DNA of 20,876 nucleotides, taken from IMG/VR virus record IMGVR_UViG_3300020478_000085, positions 1 to 20,876 of that record; one strand, given 5' to 3'. Source of the DNA: a virus. A program made the position numbers and the translations under genes. Shown here in pieces: positions 1-9,171 of the stretch; the stretch's first letter is position 1; the number at the start of each line of letters is the position of its first letter. The notes under the pieces are model-generated. The model did no database searches. It saw nothing but the letters and a program-made list of their open reading frames with translations, and had not been told where the DNA came from.

Positions 1-802
1 CCAACGTCAACGCCGTGATAGTAGAACCACCATCGTTTCCTTTTAAAATTATATCCTTATCAGATACGTTTGATGCAATCACAAAATCACTTGAACTATT
101 TGTGAAAGTTCCGATAGCTGTTCCAGCATCTTTAAAAATAACATCAGCACCGTCAGCATCAAGAATAATATCTCCAGCAACATCAAGTGTAAGATCACCA
201 GACGATAGGTCAATCTCAGTGCCATTAATAGTGATATCATCTACTACAACACCAGCGTTTGCCGTAATGACACCATTAAATGATGCCGCTCCAGCATCAC
301 TGCCGTCAATCGTTAGAAACGTAGTATCTGCACCACCATCTGTTCCCTTGAGAATAATATCGCTGTCATTAGCAGCAGCGTCAATCGTAATATTACCGCT
401 GGTTGTGGTAAGAGTAACAGAAGCGTCACCAGCAGCGATATTATCAGCAGCGGGATTGCCAACACCGAGATTAACAGGAGTTATTTTTTTAAGAGTTCCC
501 CCATCATCAATCAAAATATGGTCAGCGTCACTGTCACTAGTGGTTGTAGTAGGAGTATCTGAATTACCTGTAGTTATAACTGTGCCTGTAGCATTAGGTA
601 AGGTTATAGTACGATCAGTAGTCGGGTCTGTAACTGTTAATGTTGTTTCTGCAGTATCATCAGTCGATCCTTCAAATATAATACTAGAAGCAAACGAATT
701 TCCCGCATCTAAAACACTAACATCATTTACAAGTCTATTAAATTGAACCCGAAATTCTTCTAGAGTATTACTAGTTGTTATTGTACTTGCTGAAGTTGCC
801 AT
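1..802 (-). CDS. Tail fibre-like repetitive structural protein (partial, C-terminus missing)
   Basis: This frame opens with ATG at 802 and stays open for 267 codons to the window edge, so the C-terminus is missing. The protein is rich in Thr, Ser, Asp, Gly and Ala and has almost no Cys. It begins MATSASTITTSNTLEEFRVQ, an N-terminus typical of marine phage fibre-like proteins. From about residue 134 it shows beta-strand repeats such as SGNITIDA, DIILKGTDGG, FLTIDGSDAG and LDVAGDIILDADGAD. The DIILKG-(T/N)-DGG unit recurs about 102 residues apart, at roughly positions 320-366 and 16-60. Such proteins are usually annotated as tail fibre or virion structural proteins in marine myoviruses; the exact role and receptor cannot be read here. 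The start overlaps the stop of the preceding 70-residue gene by one base (TAATG), indicating translational coupling. Base composition is higher in G+C than in the neighbouring genes. A long open frame on the opposite strand is a shadow of it. Confidence 0.85.
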   Translation of the reverse strand, partial: MATSASTITTSNTLEEFRVQFNRLVNDVSVLDAGNSFASSIIFEGSTDDTAETTLTVTDPTTDRTITLPNATGTVITTGNSDTPTTTTSDSDADHILIDDGGTLKKITPVNLGVGNPAADNIAAGDASVTLTTTSGNITIDAAANDSDIILKGTDGGADTTFLTIDGSDAGAASFNGVITANAGVVVDDITINGTEIDLSSGDLTLDVAGDIILDADGADVIFKDAGTAIGTFTNSSSDFVIASNVSDKDIILKGNDGGSTITALTL

Positions 803-1014
803 TACTTGTTACCCACTAGTTGTTTTAAAAGGTCTTTTATTTCATGCATTTCACATTTTAAAGTATTTATTTCTCTCGCTGTATCTCTAATTTGGTCACG
901 TTGTTTTTGTGCCTCACTTGCTCTTCTTTTAGCTATTTCATATGCATTTAAATTCGTATTAATAATACCGGGAGAATTTGAATCTCTTTCTAAATCTACT
1001 AATTCTTTTTCCAT
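802..1014 (-). CDS. Small coiled-coil protein of the tail operon, function unknown
   Basis: A 70-residue, highly charged protein. Residues 24 to 70 form a probable long amphipathic helix, rich in Lys, Arg, Glu and Gln with spaced Ile, Leu, Ala and Met, ending in DLLKQLVGNK, which looks like a short coiled coil. There is no signal peptide or membrane segment. The start lies one base after the stop of the giant DUF4815 gene and the stop overlaps the fibre gene start by one base, so translation is probably coupled on both sides. That position suggests a structural adaptor, trimerisation helper or assembly factor for the peripheral baseplate or fibre, but this is inference only. I do not recognise a named family. 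Confidence 0.75.
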   Translation of the reverse strand: MEKELVDLERDSNSPGIINTNLNAYEIAKRRASEAQKQRDQIRDTAREINTLKCEMHEIKDLLKQLVGNK

Positions 1015-1015
1015 T

Positions 1016-4000
1016 TTATGTCGCCAATGCTAAAACTCTAAAATCTTTAAGTCTTGGAACTTGTGTACATTTTGTTCCTTGCATAAGAATTTTAATTTGA
1101 AATTCAGTAAACTCATCAAGTGGTGTTCCTAACCCATCATCTGTAGTTCCTGCTGAATATTCAACATCTAAAAATTCATCTCGTCTATCAGAAGAAACAA
1201 TAGGATCATCTGGAGAACCATCATCATTAAAAAATATAAAATCTTTATCGCCCAGATTAGCATCCTCATCAAGTCTCAATGTTCTAAACATAAGTTTAAG
1301 ATCGCTTGTTCCCGGTTTAACTGCAGCAAACAATACTCTTAAATTTTGAGCAGGATTCTTTAATCGAACTGGTTTAGTGATATAAATCGCTGCATTGGGA
1401 TCACCCTCTGGAACAGTAGAAGGTTGATACATTGATGCTAATGATGTAGCATCATCTTTATCTGGCCAAACATTACTAGCGGCTGTTATTTTGTCAAGTC
1501 TATTTGCTATTGCAAAAACAGATGCTCTTCCCATATCTATTACAGGAGAAACGGTATTAGATTCTGTTGTTAAAGTAATTGGCATCGTAAATGATTTATT
1601 ACTTGACATTTCATTTGCTTCATTGATAGCAGAGGCAACCATTTGTGGTTCGTCAAAGAAAAAATCTTCATTTAAAGGTACATTAAAAGCATTTGCTTCA
1701 CTAGTTTTACTAAATGATGTTTCAGTCCCAGATGGACTTGTTGAAGTTGTAGGTCTTGCTTTTAAACTAATACCTGTTGATGGTGGCTGTATAGTACTAA
1801 TCATTGTAGACATACCACACATTTGAGCGTTTTCTGTTGCTGTTACAGATTTTCCACCCAACTCAACAAACGCATCAGCCACACCATCAATAACAGGAGT
1901 TGTAGAAAGTGTTAGTGTATAATAATCTAATCCAAAATCATCAATGTCTGTGTGTGTTTTGTTTATTTCTGTAAATGGAACTTTATATGCTTGATAAAGT
2001 TCAACAGTTGATCCTGTAGCATGTGCTGCAGCAGTAGTTCCATCCACTCCTCTTGTAATTGTTCCACCAGTAATACTATTGGTGCTGATTGAAGTGTAAG
2101 TGATAATTTCATCATTAATTTTAATATGCCACACTCCAGCAGCAGTTTGAGCATACTTTCCAGTAGTGTCATCAAAATTTGAACCACTAGCCAAAGTGAT
2201 TGTACCAGTTTCGGTTGCAGAGATGGCACCATTTAATGTGGTGCTGGCTCCAGATATGACACCATCAATTGTAACATTATTACTCGTAGAATACATATGA
2301 TGATTTCTATGGTTAACTTTAATTTTTAATGCTGTAGCAGAATCATCATTCATAATAATAGGATTAGCTCCCAAGGTTCTCGTTTCTACTGCTTTATTTT
2401 CCAATGTCACTGTCGCTGGTTCTGTGCTAAACTTCGCTCTTCGCAGAGTAAACTTTAAATCTTCTAAAGGTGAAATCGCAAATGCTGAATTATTATGAGA
2501 TTTAAATAAAACACCAATATGAGGTTGCTCAGAAATTTGTCTATCAGATGTAACATCCTCTTCATGCATTCTTGAAATCCAAACTTTATAATCAATGGTA
2601 TTAGTCAAAGCAACAATACAATATTCCATATTTGGCATCAAATATACAGGAGATTTAAAAGTAAATGTTGTTGCAACTGATGCATCACTTGAAACATTTA
2701 CATCTGCTGGAAATTTAGTCACATTAGAAAATGGAACAACTTTTGGGCCGGGATATCCATTTACCACATTTCTTATTTCAATCTTTATAGGCAGTGTATC
2801 ATCTTTTTCTGAAAAATATAAATCTAATGATGTTATAAATCTACCAGTAGAACCAATCTCCATTGCTTTTCGATCATCTGAACTACCATCTCCAGCAAGT
2901 TCAATACCTTCAACCATAAAAGTTTGAGCAATTGGATCACCGGGGTTTTCTTCCTCTTCTGTCCAGAATGATTCAGTTGTCGTCCTTGATTCAGTTTCTA
3001 CCTCACGAACAATTCTTCCATTTCTTGTGGCATGAATTGTTTCTTGCATTGTTTCAAGTATTCCATTGGCTTCATATATAGCTTCAGCCGAAGTAAATAA
3101 AGTAGTAGGAGTTGCATCACCTGTATCTGTTTCAGCAGTCGCAACTCTACCTCTTGCATCTGTAGAACTAGAAGTAAGTCTAAACAAAACCTGTCCTGAT
3201 TTAATTTGTGGGTTTCCAGCAATTTTTGGGTCTGGTATATCAAACGTTCCGTTACATGAACCATTTGCACTTGTTAATAGCTGACTACCCTTTACAATAG
3301 TTGCGTCACTAGAAAATCCAGAATCTGGCGTGATATAGGCATTTACATTTTGTTTATCAAAAAAAGCATGTAAAAAAGTATTCGGTCTAAAACCAGTTCC
3401 AGTAAATTTTACTGTATTGGGTCTTATGTATGGAGTAATACCTCTAGAAATTACCCTAAATCCTTGTGATTCTCTATCAATTTGTTCGACTACAGAAGTA
3501 GTTGTTCGTGTGCGTGTATGTCCTACTTGTGTGTTTGTCATAAAACCCTGCGCCCAGACTTCGGCCCATTCACCTTGGCCACCAACAGTAATCTCACGAC
3601 CAGTATTCCATCTTCGACGGTCAGATGTGGTCGGTTGTCCTCTCCAAGCTACATTCCATGCTGACCATACAGTCCCTATATTATCAACAGAGTCAAGAAC
3701 TGCTTGAAAATTTCCTTCTAGTTCAATCACTAATTCTGGAGCAATTTCTGTTTCAAACCATTCATCTCCAAATGGGTCTAATGTTATTTCTCCTACCCAT
3801 GAAGAAGTTAAAAGTGGCATAACCCTTTCTACTCTGGATGCAAATGGATTTTCTGATAAAAGCACTTCTGAATAATTTAATGTTATTAAATCTCCTGTCT
3901 TTTTATATCCTTTTGATGTTCTGACCGAATCAAGAGTAGTGTCTTCAGCTAATCTTACAGCCTTTGTACTATGAATAGGTCTTGCCTCATATTCTTCCAT

Positions 4001-7000
4001 ATCTATTGCAATTTTATAATCTGGATGTTTTGTATCACCCACCTTATGACCAGTAAAATTATCAACCAAAAAACCTGATTTAAATCTATTTAAACCATTG
4101 CTGTCTAGTATTTCAAAACTTGCTGTCGATCTCTCTAAAGAATTTAATGTCGTTACAAATTCTAAATTAGCAATTCTTTCTTCTAAATCACCAATATCTT
4201 TCATAGTATATCTTTGATGTTTATGTCTACGAACTTGAACATCTTGAGGTCGATATGTAAAAGCTGGAACAAGCAATGTAGCAAGTGGTAAATCTCCTGA
4301 TGGAATTGTAGGATTACGAGGTGACCTATCTGGAACTCCATCAGTTACATTAATTCTACCATTTTCTGACATTGAGAGTGTAGAAATTCTCGGTAAGTAA
4401 AATTCAAAATCACTTTGGATATTACTACTCGGTTGGACAGGACTAGAGACAGATGCACCAGTTCCATCGTACTGTCTTGATTTAAAATCAAAAGAAAACC
4501 CTGTAATTTCATCAACAGTATCAATATTAGAAGATGCTCCTGTTATATCTTCTACTCTTGGTCTAAAATCATAAAAGTCATTAAGACGTTTATAACTATC
4601 ATAGCCAACGTTGGCTCTTTTATCTGCCCTTTCATCCGCTCTTATTTTTTCATCAATAGTTGCAGTTGGAATATCAACAAACTCCATTTGTTTTCCAACA
4701 TCAGAATAAGAATCAACGGTAAAACAATCTCCAGCACCATGTTCAAAATAATTATAAACAATAAGAAGTTGACCACTAGGTTTTGGTGAACCAGCTTTTA
4801 AAATCAATCTTGAAATATCATAAAAATTAGCTCTACGGCCACTATCAAATAAATATCTGCTTGTAATTAACTCACTTCCAGTTGTTAATCCATCACTAGT
4901 TATTGTTGCAGTGGCAGCAGAAGCATCACCTGTTATTGTTTCTCCTGCCACAAATTCAATTGAGGTGGAAAGAACATAACTCATTGGACTTGATATATCA
5001 ATAATTCTTGCTGTTGCCCCAGAAGAACCACCTGTTATCTTTTCCCCTTTAATAAACGTTCCTGATATAGTGGTTAAATTAAGTTCTGGAGCCGTAGCAG
5101 CAGTTAATGTAGCACCAGAATCGAAAATACCGACAATATCAAACACATCAGCCCGTCCCAAAGAAATAATATCATCGTCTGGACGAGTTCCAAACGCATC
5201 TGTAGTTCCAGTAGTTACTTTCAACTGTTTCATTAGTTTAGTAGTTTTAGATTTTACTGGAACTGAAGTTCTTAGCACAGATGCTGTTAGCTTAACTTTC
5301 GCATTGTTTCCAAGAAGAGTATTATCAGTAATGGTTAAACTATTTGTTCCTGACCCACTTGTTTTATCTGTAAGAAGTATAACATCTCCAGCAACCGCAC
5401 TACCACCACCAGCACTCATTACAGTAAGTGTGTAATGTTTTTCAGCAAAAGATACAAATGTTTCATTACCACCTGTTGTAAATGTAATCACGCCAGATGA
5501 ATTTGTATTGCCTACGAACTGTTTCTTCACAGTAAATTGTAAATCACTGACACCAGAATTAGACGTAGTTAAATGAGTTTTAATTATGCTTTCTGGCAAA
5601 TTATAAAAAGCTAGGTTTTTGTCTATATCTCTTAAAGTAGCAAATGTTGTTCTTTCATATGTTACTGGTTCATTTACATCTGATGAACTTGTATCTGTTC
5701 CATTAAGTGCAAGAACACCAGCAGAAGCTTTGTCACTATCTTCTAAAACAACTTTTGATAATTGAGTAAAAGAATCAACTTGAATGTCAGCACTAAAAGC
5801 AGGACTTCCACTCATATGTACTGATCTTACATCAGCAAAAGAATGTGTAAACACACTCTTAATTGTTAAATCATTTGTGCCGTCTGTTACATTTCCGGTT
5901 CTATCAGATGCTGTGATTTTGTTTCCAGCATTAAATGACCCTGTAACACCAGTGAGAAAAATTTTATCTCCACTAGTGCCATCTGAATAAACAACTCCAC
6001 TAGCCCCTGTAGTAGCATCTTTAATTCTCAATCCACCACTACTTGCATTTGCAGTTAATGTGGCACTAGCAATACCAGATAAAACAATTTCTGTAAATGC
6101 TTGAACATCAAAAAGAAATAGTTTATAAGTTGCTGTTGTAGTTCCTGCTACACCTGTAGAATATTCCAACCCTCTTGATCTTGCTACACCAATTTGTCTT
6201 CCACCAGAGCTACCTCTAGAATCTTGTGCAGCGTTGTATAAACCAATTTCTTTAAATGGTGTAGTTTCTGTTCCAACCGCACCAATGTCTGGACTATTGT
6301 ATACATTCGTTACATTTACATAACTTCCCATATGAGCCATAGTTATACTAGCATTCACTGTATCAAAAGTTCTTGCTTTATTCACATCTTTAAATGTTGG
6401 TCCACGCCGTTCTACCTCAAATCCTCTTACATATGCGGTGCCGGGAGAGACTCTAACAGACAATAAGTCGGTGCTTGCTGTATTACGATCATCCGTCGTA
6501 TCTCCAGCAGTGTATAGACCAACATTATCATTTACAGTTACTGATTCATCAACAGCAAAAACAAATGGAACAGTAGTATAGTTTCCAGACTCATTAAATG
6601 TTCTTCTTGCCATTGTTTCTTCTAATATAGAGTATTCAGTATTTCTAACCTTTCTAAGTTCCACACCAGCTTTAATATCCATCAATTGAATAAAATTACT
6701 ATCGGCAGTGGAAGTTCTTTCTAATTTAGCTAATGTTAGGTTAATTTGTAATCTATCTGCACCTCTTGCAGAAAAATTATTAGAACCAGTAGAATTGTCT
6801 AGAAGAGTAGTATCGTCGCCGGAAGAAACAAGTTTTTCTTCTACTGTAAAACCCACTCTAAAGCTAGGTGCTGGAGAGTATGGGTCTAAAACAATAGTTT
6901 GTGTATTACATTGAACAAAATGACCACGAACATAATACACACCGCTTTGAACTTCTACGGCTGATCCTGTTCTAGCCGCTGGACCTGTGGCACTTGCCAA

Positions 7001-7558
7001 TTGTGATGCAGATGAACCTGTAGCCGCCTTAAATGTGGATGTAAATGCTGTAAGAGATGCCGCATTTGCAGAATAACTTGTTGTGTGTGTGGTACTAATA
7101 TTTGCAGAAAGATTTTCACCATCAGCAAAAACAGAGGTTTGTCCATCTGTTCCTGCATTAATATAATTAATAAACAATAATGGTTGTTCTGTGGTTGTTT
7201 TTTCTTGGATACCAATAACTTTTGCAGTAACTCCTGTAGTTGCTCCTGTAATAACAACTGGATTTGTCGTATCCAGATACTGAGAAAGTTTAATTGTTTC
7301 TCCACCAAAAGTATCAACTAATTTTAATGAATAGTAACTTGAGTTAAAAGAAATTTGGCCGGGAATAACCATGGCCCCTTCTTCAAATATATGGTCACTA
7401 TGTTTAGCAATTTGATTCTGAAGACTTGATTGTAATTGTGTCAGTTCTCTTGCTTGAATCGCAGAACCGGGCCGAAAAAGAGTACGAACAAAGTTTTTAG
7501 ATTCATCAAAATCATCAAAATAAGGACTTATATTTAAATTTGTTTTTTGAGTAACCAC
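1016..7558 (-). CDS. DUF4815-type giant virion structural protein (baseplate periphery or fibre attachment)
   Basis: A 2180-residue protein. The N-terminus (NLNISPYFDDFDESKNFVRT, then FRPGSAIQARELTQLQ at about residues 28-43) is the signature of DUF4815 virion proteins of marine T4-like phages. ITGATTGVTAKVIG-type beta modules occur near residue 105 and near 840-880. A conserved central part includes DPFGDEWFETE near 1259. The segment starting DPIAQTFMVEG near 1541 continues to LMPNMEYCIVALTN near 1645 and resembles a beta-sandwich typical of the family. A small module with INDEIITYTSI and TRGVDGTTAAAHATG lies near 1816. The C-terminal 100 residues (FTEFQIKILMQGT, VPRLKDFRVLALAT) match the usual family ending. 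The start is GTG, preceded by GGAG seven bases upstream inside the end of gp8; the gp8 stop is one base away. It occupies the place of T4 gp9/gp10 after gp8, so a role at the baseplate rim or fibre joint is plausible. The family assignment is firm; the role is inferred. Confidence 0.88.
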   Translation of the reverse strand: MVTQKTNLNISPYFDDFDESKNFVRTLFRPGSAIQARELTQLQSSLQNQIAKHSDHIFEEGAMVIPGQISFNSSYYSLKLVDTFGGETIKLSQYLDTTNPVVITGATTGVTAKVIGIQEKTTTEQPLLFINYINAGTDGQTSVFADGENLSANISTTHTTSYSANAASLTAFTSTFKAATGSSASQLASATGPAARTGSAVEVQSGVYYVRGHFVQCNTQTIVLDPYSPAPSFRVGFTVEEKLVSSGDDTTLLDNSTGSNNFSARGADRLQINLTLAKLERTSTADSNFIQLMDIKAGVELRKVRNTEYSILEETMARRTFNESGNYTTVPFVFAVDESVTVNDNVGLYTAGDTTDDRNTASTDLLSVRVSPGTAYVRGFEVERRGPTFKDVNKARTFDTVNASITMAHMGSYVNVTNVYNSPDIGAVGTETTPFKEIGLYNAAQDSRGSSGGRQIGVARSRGLEYSTGVAGTTTATYKLFLFDVQAFTEIVLSGIASATLTANASSGGLRIKDATTGASGVVYSDGTSGDKIFLTGVTGSFNAGNKITASDRTGNVTDGTNDLTIKSVFTHSFADVRSVHMSGSPAFSADIQVDSFTQLSKVVLEDSDKASAGVLALNGTDTSSSDVNEPVTYERTTFATLRDIDKNLAFYNLPESIIKTHLTTSNSGVSDLQFTVKKQFVGNTNSSGVITFTTGGNETFVSFAEKHYTLTVMSAGGGSAVAGDVILLTDKTSGSGTNSLTITDNTLLGNNAKVKLTASVLRTSVPVKSKTTKLMKQLKVTTGTTDAFGTRPDDDIISLGRADVFDIVGIFDSGATLTAATAPELNLTTISGTFIKGEKITGGSSGATARIIDISSPMSYVLSTSIEFVAGETITGDASAATATITSDGLTTGSELITSRYLFDSGRRANFYDISRLILKAGSPKPSGQLLIVYNYFEHGAGDCFTVDSYSDVGKQMEFVDIPTATIDEKIRADERADKRANVGYDSYKRLNDFYDFRPRVEDITGASSNIDTVDEITGFSFDFKSRQYDGTGASVSSPVQPSSNIQSDFEFYLPRISTLSMSENGRINVTDGVPDRSPRNPTIPSGDLPLATLLVPAFTYRPQDVQVRRHKHQRYTMKDIGDLEERIANLEFVTTLNSLERSTASFEILDSNGLNRFKSGFLVDNFTGHKVGDTKHPDYKIAIDMEEYEARPIHSTKAVRLAEDTTLDSVRTSKGYKKTGDLITLNYSEVLLSENPFASRVERVMPLLTSSWVGEITLDPFGDEWFETEIAPELVIELEGNFQAVLDSVDNIGTVWSAWNVAWRGQPTTSDRRRWNTGREITVGGQGEWAEVWAQGFMTNTQVGHTRTRTTTSVVEQIDRESQGFRVISRGITPYIRPNTVKFTGTGFRPNTFLHAFFDKQNVNAYITPDSGFSSDATIVKGSQLLTSANGSCNGTFDIPDPKIAGNPQIKSGQVLFRLTSSSTDARGRVATAETDTGDATPTTLFTSAEAIYEANGILETMQETIHATRNGRIVREVETESRTTTESFWTEEEENPGDPIAQTFMVEGIELAGDGSSDDRKAMEIGSTGRFITSLDLYFSEKDDTLPIKIEIRNVVNGYPGPKVVPFSNVTKFPADVNVSSDASVATTFTFKSPVYLMPNMEYCIVALTNTIDYKVWISRMHEEDVTSDRQISEQPHIGVLFKSHNNSAFAISPLEDLKFTLRRAKFSTEPATVTLENKAVETRTLGANPIIMNDDSATALKIKVNHRNHHMYSTSNNVTIDGVISGASTTLNGAISATETGTITLASGSNFDDTTGKYAQTAAGVWHIKINDEIITYTSISTNSITGGTITRGVDGTTAAAHATGSTVELYQAYKVPFTEINKTHTDIDDFGLDYYTLTLSTTPVIDGVADAFVELGGKSVTATENAQMCGMSTMISTIQPPSTGISLKARPTTSTSPSGTETSFSKTSEANAFNVPLNEDFFFDEPQMVASAINEANEMSSNKSFTMPITLTTESNTVSPVIDMGRASVFAIANRLDKITAASNVWPDKDDATSLASMYQPSTVPEGDPNAAIYITKPVRLKNPAQNLRVLFAAVKPGTSDLKLMFRTLRLDEDANLGDKDFIFFNDDGSPDDPIVSSDRRDEFLDVEYSAGTTDDGLGTPLDEFTEFQIKILMQGTKCTQVPRLKDFRVLALAT

Positions 7559-7559
7559 T

Positions 7560-9089
7560 TTAGAACTCCACTACAAGTTTTATATCTTCTGTTTGTGACG
7601 TTGATCTGAAGATAGGTCTTCTATTTTCTACATATACGATATCACCACTATCTGGTTCTAATTCTGGATTGGCATATCCATCAGCAAATGTAATAGAACC
7701 ACCATTTGCTAGAGTTACAGCAGTGTCTGCAGCAGCATCAGGCGTTCCAGAAGCACCACTCCCACCTGTATTGGTTATAGCATTAGCGCCCGAAAATCTA
7801 TTACCACTACCTTGACCAACTCCTGTACTAACTGTAGGTGAAGTCACAGAGGATGTTCCATGACCATTATATCTTTCTTGAATGACATATAAAATTCTAT
7901 TAGTTGAATCATATTCTACTACTTTTCCAACCGCACCAGTTGAAGCTTGAATTACAGTTTCATCTGGAAGAAAAGTTCCTGCCCCAGATTCTAATTTAAT
8001 AGCATATGACAATCTGGCAGTGCTAGATGAAGCAATTGTTGAAGTTCCAAATGTGGTTGGATCAACACACAATGCTAAACTTCTAAAATCATTTCCAGCA
8101 GAAATATCATCATTTTCAGCACCCGTCATAGTAACTCTTGCCATAACAAAATGACCACCTAACTCTTCAATCGCATTAAATCCATGACCCCCTTTTGGTG
8201 AAATAATAACCTTTACAGAACCACCACTACCACCCATAGCAGAGGCTGAAGTCAAAGCAGCATCGGAAAAGGTATATCCAGAATCAAGGTTTATAGTTGC
8301 AAAGGTATATTCTGTTCCTGCAGTTTCCACCGTGCTATCTGTTCCATCTGTTAGACCAAATGCTTGTATAACACCACCTGATACAATAAGTTTTAAAATA
8401 GCCCCTGTAGATTTTCCAGCATTCGTACCATCCCCATAAACTGGTGTAAAATACGTTCCATCTGTATAACCACTTCCACCTGTAACAATGAATGATTCAA
8501 TGGCACCATCAGTAGCATTTGCACTTACGGTGCTATCAGTTGCTACTGGTATAAAATCTGAAGTGAAAAATTTTGCTTCATCTGATGAAGAGACAGTAAA
8601 CATATATTTTAATACATACCCACCCAGTTCAAATGGAGAGTTGGAAGTTGAAGTAGGTTCTGTTCCAGAATAAGCGGCACCACCACCATTATCAAGAACC
8701 TTATAAACTCTATTATCAGCAGTCATAAAATAAAAAGTAGCATCATATAAATTTGAAGCTCCAGATGTACTAGTATTGGTAGAACTAATATCATGTTCAT
8801 ACATGTCATATACTGTGCTGTTAGCCCAGTTTCTTCTCGAAACAACATTGCTTACATCAGTAGAAACTATTTTTTTTGCACCAATAGCACTATCCCAAAT
8901 ATAAAATTCACTACCAACATCATCATTTGGGGTTGGTGGACTTGTATCCGAACCACCAGAAGTATCGCTATCATATGCTGTAGGTTTACCTATTAACATA
9001 TAATAAGTGCTTGCAGATGCTTCACTAAACGACTCTTTAAATTGAGACGCATTGTGAATTCTAAATTTTTCTGTGACTATTGCTACCAT
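7560..9089 (-). CDS. 8: Baseplate wedge protein gp8-like
   Basis: A 509-residue protein. The N-terminal region (VTEKFRIHNASQFKESFSEA, ASTYYMLIGKPTAY, SPPTPNDDV, RRNWANSTVYDMYEHD, residues 5 to 100) and the C-terminus (GDIVYVENRRPIFR, QTEDIKLVVEF) match gp8-type wedge proteins of marine T4-like phages. T4 gp8 is 334 residues and forms a dimer in the wedge, bridging gp7 and gp10. The extra length here lies mainly in the middle and in a Gly/Ser/Thr-rich stretch before the C-terminus. A segment PDETVIQASTGAVGKVVEYD near residue 375 resembles the GETITGATS modules of the neighbouring proteins. It is the first gene after the only sizeable gap between large genes, with its own late promoters and an AGGAT ribosome site. 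The downstream DUF4815 gene begins one base after its stop. Confidence 0.88.
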   Translation of the reverse strand: MVAIVTEKFRIHNASQFKESFSEASASTYYMLIGKPTAYDSDTSGGSDTSPPTPNDDVGSEFYIWDSAIGAKKIVSTDVSNVVSRRNWANSTVYDMYEHDISSTNTSTSGASNLYDATFYFMTADNRVYKVLDNGGGAAYSGTEPTSTSNSPFELGGYVLKYMFTVSSSDEAKFFTSDFIPVATDSTVSANATDGAIESFIVTGGSGYTDGTYFTPVYGDGTNAGKSTGAILKLIVSGGVIQAFGLTDGTDSTVETAGTEYTFATINLDSGYTFSDAALTSASAMGGSGGSVKVIISPKGGHGFNAIEELGGHFVMARVTMTGAENDDISAGNDFRSLALCVDPTTFGTSTIASSSTARLSYAIKLESGAGTFLPDETVIQASTGAVGKVVEYDSTNRILYVIQERYNGHGTSSVTSPTVSTGVGQGSGNRFSGANAITNTGGSGASGTPDAAADTAVTLANGGSITFADGYANPELEPDSGDIVYVENRRPIFRSTSQTEDIKLVVEF

Positions 9090-9108
9090 AGTTTTTATCC
9101 TATTTTTA

Positions 9109-9116
9109 TATTTATA
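9109..9116 (-). promoter_or_regulatory. T4-type late promoter (downstream box) for gp8
   Basis: Exact TATAAATA on the minus strand. In T4, late promoters consist of this sequence at about -13 to -6, recognised by gp55 with gp33 and the sliding clamp. That spacing puts the start near 9103 and gives a 14-nt leader, ATAGGATAAAAACT, which carries the ribosome site directly before ATG. This is nearly the same geometry as at gp5 and gp25, so it is the more likely of the two boxes to drive gp8. Confidence 0.75.
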
Positions 9117-9120
9117 TACT

Positions 9121-9128
9121 TATTTATA
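9121..9128 (-). promoter_or_regulatory. T4-type late promoter (upstream box) for gp8
   Basis: A second exact TATAAATA on the minus strand, 12 bases upstream of the first, predicting a start near 9115 and a 26-nt leader. It lies partly in the loop of a 6-bp inverted repeat (TACTTA/TAAGTA). It could be an additional start or a chance match in very AT-rich DNA. Confidence 0.55.
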
Positions 9129-9171
9129 CATTAAGTAAAAACGATTCTTGTGTACCTTCTTCAATTAAAAA

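Larger units (their letters stand above)
9090..9171 (-). other. Intergenic leader of gp8
   Basis: An 82-base AT-rich gap between the gp7-position gene and gp8, the largest gap inside the wedge module. It holds two exact TATAAATA boxes, an AGGAT ribosome site and short inverted repeats (TACTTA/TAAGTA at 9117-9122 and 9132-9137; GTTTTTA/TAAAAAC at 9136-9142 and 9091-9097). No terminator with a U-run is visible and no small gene fits. Confidence 0.7.

Noticed and set aside
15-746. 243-residue open frame on the plus strand
   Set aside because: It is the antisense shadow of the fibre gene, whose minus-strand translation has clear repeats and a coupled start. The plus frame is a low-complexity Val/Ser/Pro protein without a ribosome site.
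6955-7317. 120-residue minus-strand frame rich in Gln and Leu
   Set aside because: Out-of-frame overlap within the DUF4815 gene; the composition is that expected of a shifted Thr/Ala/Ser-rich coding sequence.
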